9,553 nt of DNA, taken from the NCBI GenBank assembly GCA_937930165.1, contig CALGVL010000348.1, forward strand, positions 1-9,553, in the 5' to 3' direction. Source of the DNA: an uncultured Acetobacteraceae bacterium. Lineage in GTDB: Bacteria; Pseudomonadota; Alphaproteobacteria; Acetobacterales; Acetobacteraceae. Every line of letters begins with the position of its first letter. Within the stretch, counting starts at the first letter, position 1. The notes under the pieces were generated by a model that was given only the letters and a program-made list of their open reading frames with translations, made no database searches and had not been told where the DNA came from. A program made the position numbers and the translations under genes. Shown here one piece after another: positions 6,465-9,553 of the stretch.

Positions 6465-7312
6465 CCAATGTCATCGCCTTCCAGGGCCTGCCCGGCGCCT
6501 ATTCCGACCTGGCCTGCCGCGCCGCCTATCCCGGCTGGACCACCCTGCCCTGCCCGAGCTTCGAGGCGGCGATGGACGCGGTGCGCGGCGGCCAGGCGCA
6601 GCTCGCCATGCTGCCCTGCGAGAATTCCCTCGCCGGCCGGGTGCCGGACATCCACCGGCTGTTGCCGGATTCCGGCCTCTCCGTGGTGGGCGAGCATTTC
6701 GAGCGGGTGGAGCACTGCCTGCTGGCACCGAAGGGCGCGACGCTCGCCACGCTGAAGCGCGCCCACAGCCATCCCGTGGCGCTCGGCCAGGTGCGCAACA
6801 TCCTGAAGGAATTGCGCCTGGAGCCGGTGATCGAGGCCGATACCGCCGGCGCCGCCCATCTGATCGCCGAGCGCGGCGGGGTGGAGGATGCCGCCATCGC
6901 CAGCGCCCTCGCCGCCGAGACCTATGGGCTGGAGATCCTGCGGCGCAACGTGGAGGACGCGGCACACAACACCACGCGCTTCTATGTCTGCGCCCTGAAG
7001 CCGCAGATGCCGCCGGCCGATGCGCCGGATTGCGTCACCACCATCGTCTTCCGCGTGCGCAACCTGCCGGCCGCGCTCTACAAGGCGCTGGGTGGCTTCG
7101 CCACCAATGGCGTGAACATGACCAAGCTGGAAAGCTACATGCTGGACGGCGAGTTCACCGCCACGCAGTTCCTGGCCGATGTGGACGGTCACCCGGACCA
7201 GCCGCCGGTCCGCCGCGCGCTGGAGGAGCTGGACTACTTCTCCCGCGAGATGCGCGTCCTCGGCACCTATCGCGCGCATCCCTACCGGCGGGAGCATCAG
7301 GGGCAGGGCTGA
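6461..7312 (+). CDS. pheA: Prephenate dehydratase (monofunctional, ACT-domain)
   Basis: Converts prephenate to phenylpyruvate, the step that commits to phenylalanine. The 283-aa protein is the monofunctional form with no chorismate mutase domain. The catalytic domain (about 4-178) starts IAFQGLPGAYSD (5-16), contains LPCENSLAGRV (51-61) and ends in the catalytic NTTRF (170-174). A C-terminal ACT domain (about 192-272) contains LYKALGGFATNGVNMTKLES and DGEFTATQFLADVDGH. In the ACT domain the classical GALV and ESRP phenylalanine-binding motifs read AALY (204-207) and ESYM (224-227), a variant that I recall in other alphaproteobacterial PheA proteins. The start overlaps the kdsB stop (ATGA) and has a good GGAGGG site. 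It converges on a cysteine-synthase-like gene 33 bp downstream. Confidence 0.95.
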   Translation: MTNVIAFQGLPGAYSDLACRAAYPGWTTLPCPSFEAAMDAVRGGQAQLAMLPCENSLAGRVPDIHRLLPDSGLSVVGEHFERVEHCLLAPKGATLATLKRAHSHPVALGQVRNILKELRLEPVIEADTAGAAHLIAERGGVEDAAIASALAAETYGLEILRRNVEDAAHNTTRFYVCALKPQMPPADAPDCVTTIVFRVRNLPAALYKALGGFATNGVNMTKLESYMLDGEFTATQFLADVDGHPDQPPVRRALEELDYFSREMRVLGTYRAHPYRREHQGQG

Positions 7313-7320
7313 ATCGCAGC

Positions 7321-7354
7321 CCCGCCTGGGAGCCGGAATAAGCCCTCAGGCGGG
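7321..7354. terminator. Candidate bidirectional hairpin terminator between pheA and PLP-enzyme gene
   Basis: CCCGCCTG (7321-7328) and CAGGCGGG (7347-7354) are perfect inverted repeats around an 18-nt loop, placed exactly between two convergent genes. The right arm lies in the last codons of the minus-strand gene. The stem could lengthen by AGC/GCT across a 2-nt bulge. Neither strand has a clear T-run after the stem, so it may act as a weak or Rho-assisted terminator or only stabilise 3' ends. Confidence 0.45.
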
Positions 7355-8287
7355 AAGCTCTGCGCCGAATGTCTTCAGGTACTTCATCCCCGTATCGCAC
7401 ATGAGGGTCACGACCGTCGCATCGGGCCCCAATTGCTCCGCCACGCGCAGGGCGGCCAGGACATTGGCGCCGGTGGAGGTTCCGGCGAACAGGCCCTCCT
7501 CCCGGGCGAGCCGAAGCGCCATGGCCTTCGCCTCCGCCGTCGAGACCCGCTCGATCCCGTCAGCGACATCCTCGCGCCACAGCGGGACGACGTAACCCGC
7601 CCCGATCCCGTCAATCTTGTGGGCGCCGGCCGGACCGCCCGACAGGACCGCGGATTCCGAGGGCTCGACGGCGACGATCCGGATGCCGCCGAGGTGGCGG
7701 CGCAGCGCCTCCCCCGTGCCCCGCAGCGATGCCGCCGTGCCGACGCTCTGGACGAAGGCGTCGATCCGCCCGCCTGTTCCGGCCAGGATCTCCTCCGCCA
7801 GGCGCTCATAGGCGGCCAGCTGGTCGGTGTTCCGCATCTGGTCGGTCCAGAAGCTTCCCGTCCTCTCGGCGATGACGCGGGCGGCCTCGATCATGTCGCG
7901 GGTCAGCTTCTCGGTCATGCGGCCGTCATCGCTCGGCACGATGGTCAGCTTTGCCCCGAGGATGCGCATATGGTCGAGCTTCTCGCGGGCGAAGGCGTCC
8001 GATGTCACGATATGCAGCGGATAACCTTTCACCGCGCAGACCAGCGCCAGGGACACGCCGGTGCTGCCGCCGGTGTATTCGACCACCGAGCCGCCCGGGC
8101 GGAGACACCCATCCGCCTCGGCGGCCTCGATCATGGCCAGCGCCATCCGGTCCTTCATGCTGCCGGTCGGGTTCTCGCTCTCCAGCTTCAGCAGGATGCG
8201 GGCACCGTTGGCCGGCAGGATGCGGCGCAGGGGCAGCAGGGCAGTGTTCCCGATGCGGTCCAGGATCGTCATCCGGCACTTGCCCAT
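7346..8287 (-). CDS. Cysteine-synthase-family PLP-dependent enzyme (CysK/CBS-like)
   Basis: Fold-type II PLP enzyme of 313 aa, close in length to CysK (about 320). The PLP lysine is Lys45 in ENPTGSMKDRMA (38-49). The substrate loop that is TSGNTG in CysK reads TGGSTG (72-77); the phosphate-cradle loop, usually GTGGT, reads VGTAAS (182-187); the late PLP-ring contact appears as GTSTGAN (269-275). AVEPSESAVLSGG (206-218) and DGIGAGYVVP resemble O-acetylserine sulfhydrylases and cystathionine synthases. It probably performs beta-replacement on an activated serine, but the altered loops make the exact substrate uncertain. ATG 8287 has GAGGTGG just upstream; ATG 8272 (giving MTILDRIGNT) is an alternative that matches usual family N-termini. 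It is divergent from a MarR regulator, which probably controls it. I leave the symbol empty because cysK is not certain. Confidence 0.87.
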   Translation of the reverse strand: MGKCRMTILDRIGNTALLPLRRILPANGARILLKLESENPTGSMKDRMALAMIEAAEADGCLRPGGSVVEYTGGSTGVSLALVCAVKGYPLHIVTSDAFAREKLDHMRILGAKLTIVPSDDGRMTEKLTRDMIEAARVIAERTGSFWTDQMRNTDQLAAYERLAEEILAGTGGRIDAFVQSVGTAASLRGTGEALRRHLGGIRIVAVEPSESAVLSGGPAGAHKIDGIGAGYVVPLWREDVADGIERVSTAEAKAMALRLAREEGLFAGTSTGANVLAALRVAEQLGPDATVVTLMCDTGMKYLKTFGAELPA

Positions 8288-8317
8288 GCCACCTCACCCC
8301 GCGGATTCAGCCATACC

Positions 8318-8345
8318 TTTGTATTTGCAAATATTGTAGATGCAA
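8318..8345 (-). promoter_or_regulatory. Candidate promoter of the PLP-enzyme gene
   Basis: Read on the minus strand, TTGCAT (bases 8340-8345) and TACAAA (8318-8323) stand 16 nt apart in the only AT-rich patch of the area, giving a leader of roughly 20-25 nt before the ATG at 8287 with its GAGGTGG site. The -35 element matches consensus only partly. The 12-bp palindrome fills the spacer and touches the -10, as expected for a repressed promoter. Prediction by eye only. Confidence 0.38.
8322..8333. promoter_or_regulatory. Palindromic operator candidate for the MarR-family regulator
   Basis: TATTTGCAAATA is a perfect 12-bp palindrome in the 52-bp gap between divergent genes, of a size and base make-up common for MarR-family operators. 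It ends 6 bp before the first possible regulator ATG, so one bound dimer could repress both the PLP-enzyme gene and the regulator itself. Flanking TTGTA repeats (8319-8323 and 8334-8338) are direct, not inverted. Confidence 0.55.
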
Positions 8346-8810
8346 GGGATCATGGCCAGGCTGCCTTTCCCCAGGAAAACCCTCCGCACCGATGCGCAGG
8401 CGATGGTCCGGAACTGTGCGGGCCTGAACAGCCGGCTTGCCGCCCGGCGCATCACCCGCTTCCTGGACCGCGAGCTTGCCCCCTGCGGGCTCAGCCTGGC
8501 ACAGCTCGGGCTCATGGCGCAGATCGCCTCGGCGGCGGATGACAGGCTTGGCGCTCTGGCCCAGCGCGCCGGCCTCGATCAATCCACCCTGTCGCGCAAC
8601 CTGCGCACGCTGGAGGCCGAGGGACTGATCGAGATCGCCACGGCCGAAACCGACCTGCGGCGCAGGGCGGTCTGGCTGACGGAAAGCGGCGCCAGGCGCC
8701 TGGAGGCGGCGCTCTCCCTATGGCGCAAGGCCAATGACGCGCTTGCGGAGCGCCTCTCGGCCGATCTCGCCCGGCGTCTGGCGGAGGAAGCGGAGGCCCT
8801 TGATGCCTGA
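8340..8810 (+). CDS. MarR-family winged-helix transcriptional regulator
   Basis: DNA-binding regulator of 156 aa, expected to act as a dimer. An N-terminal dimerisation helix (about 20-46) leads to the winged-helix domain: LSLAQLGLMAQIA (51-63), LGALAQRAGLDQSTLSRNLRTLEAEGLI (70-97, with the recognition helix about 81-92), and the wing IATAETDLRRRAVWLTESG (99-117). The C-terminal helix (about 118-156) would complete the dimer interface. Two cysteines, Cys26 and Cys49, lie near the dimer interface and might sense oxidants or thiols; this is inference. ATG 8340 has no ribosome binding site and could be leaderless; ATG 8352, four codons later, follows AAGGG at very short spacing. Divergence from a cysteine-synthase-like gene suggests that gene is its target. 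The ligand cannot be told from the sequence. Confidence 0.9.
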   Translation: MQGIMARLPFPRKTLRTDAQAMVRNCAGLNSRLAARRITRFLDRELAPCGLSLAQLGLMAQIASAADDRLGALAQRAGLDQSTLSRNLRTLEAEGLIEIATAETDLRRRAVWLTESGARRLEAALSLWRKANDALAERLSADLARRLAEEAEALDA

Positions 8811-8835
8811 CGGCGATCCCTGGCCCTGAGCGCGC

Positions 8836-9219
8836 CTATTCCCGATCCAGCGCATGCGCCTTCAGGTCGTCGAGGCTGCACACCTCCAGCGCCGCCACAT
8901 GCGTCGCCTCCAGCAGCACCGGCGGCGCTATGCCGGCGCGGCGCGCCTCCTCCCACCGCGCGGCGCAGAGGCACCAGCGGTCGCCGGGCTTCAGCCCGGG
9001 GAAGCCGTATTCCGGAATCGGCGTCGTCAGGTCGTTGCCGGCGGCGCGGCTGAAGGTGAGGAATTCCGCCGTCACCTCCACGCAGACCACATGCAGGCCG
9101 AGATCCTCCGGCCCGGTATTGCAGCAGCCGTCCCGGAAGAAGCCGGTCAGCGGCGCCACCGAGCAGGGCAGCAGCGGGCCGCCCAGAACATTCGTCCCTG
9201 CGACCCGCTGCTCCAGCAT
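8836..9219 (-). CDS. DUF2237 family protein, cysteine-rich, unknown function
   Basis: Small soluble protein of 127 aa matching the conserved pattern of DUF2237 (COG3651): NVLGGPLLPCS (10-20), TGFFRDGCCNTGPEDLG (25-41), HVVCVEVTAEFL (43-54), the near-invariant PEYGFPGLKPGDRWCLCA (69-86) and VLLEATHVAALE (101-112). No function is established for the family as far as I know. It has seven cysteines (19, 32, 33, 46, 83, 85, 114), including adjacent CC and CLC pairs, which could bind metal or form disulfides; this is inference. There is no signal peptide or membrane helix, so it should be cytoplasmic. Its ATG overlaps the pckA stop (TGATG) with no separate strong ribosome binding site, so it is probably translated by re-initiation after pckA. 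It converges on the MarR gene 25 bp away. Confidence 0.92.
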   Translation of the reverse strand: MLEQRVAGTNVLGGPLLPCSVAPLTGFFRDGCCNTGPEDLGLHVVCVEVTAEFLTFSRAAGNDLTTPIPEYGFPGLKPGDRWCLCAARWEEARRAGIAPPVLLEATHVAALEVCSLDDLKAHALDRE

Positions 9220-9553
9220 CAGGCGGCGGCCCTGATGGCGGCGGCCTTCACGTCCTCGCCGACCGCGCCCGCGAAGGTTTCGAAATTCTTCTCGAAGCGC
9301 GCCACCAGCTCCTTCGCCGTGCGGTCATAGGCCGCCTTGTCCGCCCAGCTCTCGCGCGGGTTCAGCACCTCGGCGGGTACGCCGGGCAGCGCCTTCGGGA
9401 TCATCAGGCCGAAGAAGGGATCCTTCACGAACTCCGCCTGGGCCAGGCTGCCATCCAGCGCCGCGCGCAGCAGGGCGCGGGTGTGGTGGATGGACATGCG
9501 GCGGCCGGTGCCGAAGATGCCGCCGGGCCAGCCGGTGGTCACCAGCCAGCAAG
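9219..9553 (-). CDS. pckA: Phosphoenolpyruvate carboxykinase (ATP), C-terminal part
   Basis: The last 110 codons of an ATP-dependent PEP carboxykinase, which turns oxaloacetate into PEP in gluconeogenesis; the 5' part lies beyond the right edge. Visible are CWLVTTGWPGG (just inside the edge), FGTGRRMSIHHTRALLRAAL, DPFFGLMIPKALPGVP, the signature VLNPRESWADKAAYD and the helix AKELVARFEKNFETFAG. These match the C-terminal end of bacterial PckA proteins; ATP- and Mg-binding residues would lie upstream. The gene does not start at the internal GTG (9542): codons continue in frame to the edge. The stop overlaps the start of the DUF2237 gene. Confidence 0.95.
   Translation of the reverse strand, partial: CWLVTTGWPGGIFGTGRRMSIHHTRALLRAALDGSLAQAEFVKDPFFGLMIPKALPGVPAEVLNPRESWADKAAYDRTAKELVARFEKNFETFAGAVGEDVKAAAIRAAA

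Noticed and set aside
7433..8542. Long plus-strand open frame antisense to the PLP-enzyme gene and overlapping the MarR gene in another frame
   Set aside because: Low-complexity His/Arg/Gln/Gly-rich translation typical of shadow frames; both strands already have recognised genes here.
8811..8835. Terminator between the convergent MarR and DUF2237 genes
   Set aside because: The 25-bp gap shows no inverted repeat of useful length and no T-run.
1..9553. Search for an undescribed defence, mobile or biosynthetic system
   Set aside because: All genes fall in known housekeeping or transport families, codon use looks uniform, and there are no integrase, transposase, toxin or repeat signatures.

Overview
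The window reads as a dense chromosomal segment of a high-GC alphaproteobacterium, most likely Acetobacteraceae (Roseomonas-like). That placement is inferred from very strong GC bias in third codon positions, the gene order membrane-anchored cytochrome c / kdsB / pheA, an ATP-type PEP carboxykinase, and overlapping start/stop junctions; no rRNA or other marker gene is present to confirm it. There is no tRNA, rRNA, CRISPR array, insertion sequence or prophage, and no gene-free stretch longer than about 130 bp.

Layout. (1) Positions 1-3473, minus strand: the oligopeptide/microcin C-type ABC importer genes yejA (binding protein), yejB and yejE (permeases), the last cut by the window edge. (2) 3546-4256, plus strand: a TrpF-like phosphoribosylanthranilate isomerase, divergent from yejA. 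(3) 4253-5587, minus strand: a membrane-anchored class I cytochrome c followed by a HisN-type histidinol-phosphatase; the hisN stop overlaps the trpF stop. (4) 5718-7312, plus strand: kdsB (CMP-Kdo synthesis for lipopolysaccharide) and pheA (prephenate dehydratase), joined by an ATGA overlap. (5) 7346-8287, minus strand: a cysteine-synthase-family PLP enzyme, convergent with pheA, with a candidate shared hairpin terminator. (6) 8340-8810, plus strand: a MarR-family regulator divergent from the PLP enzyme, across a short AT-rich gap holding a perfect 12-bp palindrome and a candidate promoter. (7) 8836-9553, minus strand: the 3' end of pckA and, overlapping its stop, a small cysteine-rich DUF2237 protein.

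Taken together, most of the window is core metabolism: amino-acid biosynthesis (Trp, His, Phe, possibly Cys), lipopolysaccharide precursor synthesis, respiration, gluconeogenesis and peptide uptake. I see no convincing new multi-gene system. The parts most worth a second look are the MarR/PLP-enzyme divergent pair with its operator-like palindrome, the unusual active-site loops of that PLP enzyme, the divergent TrpF subfamily, and the translationally coupled pckA-DUF2237 pair.
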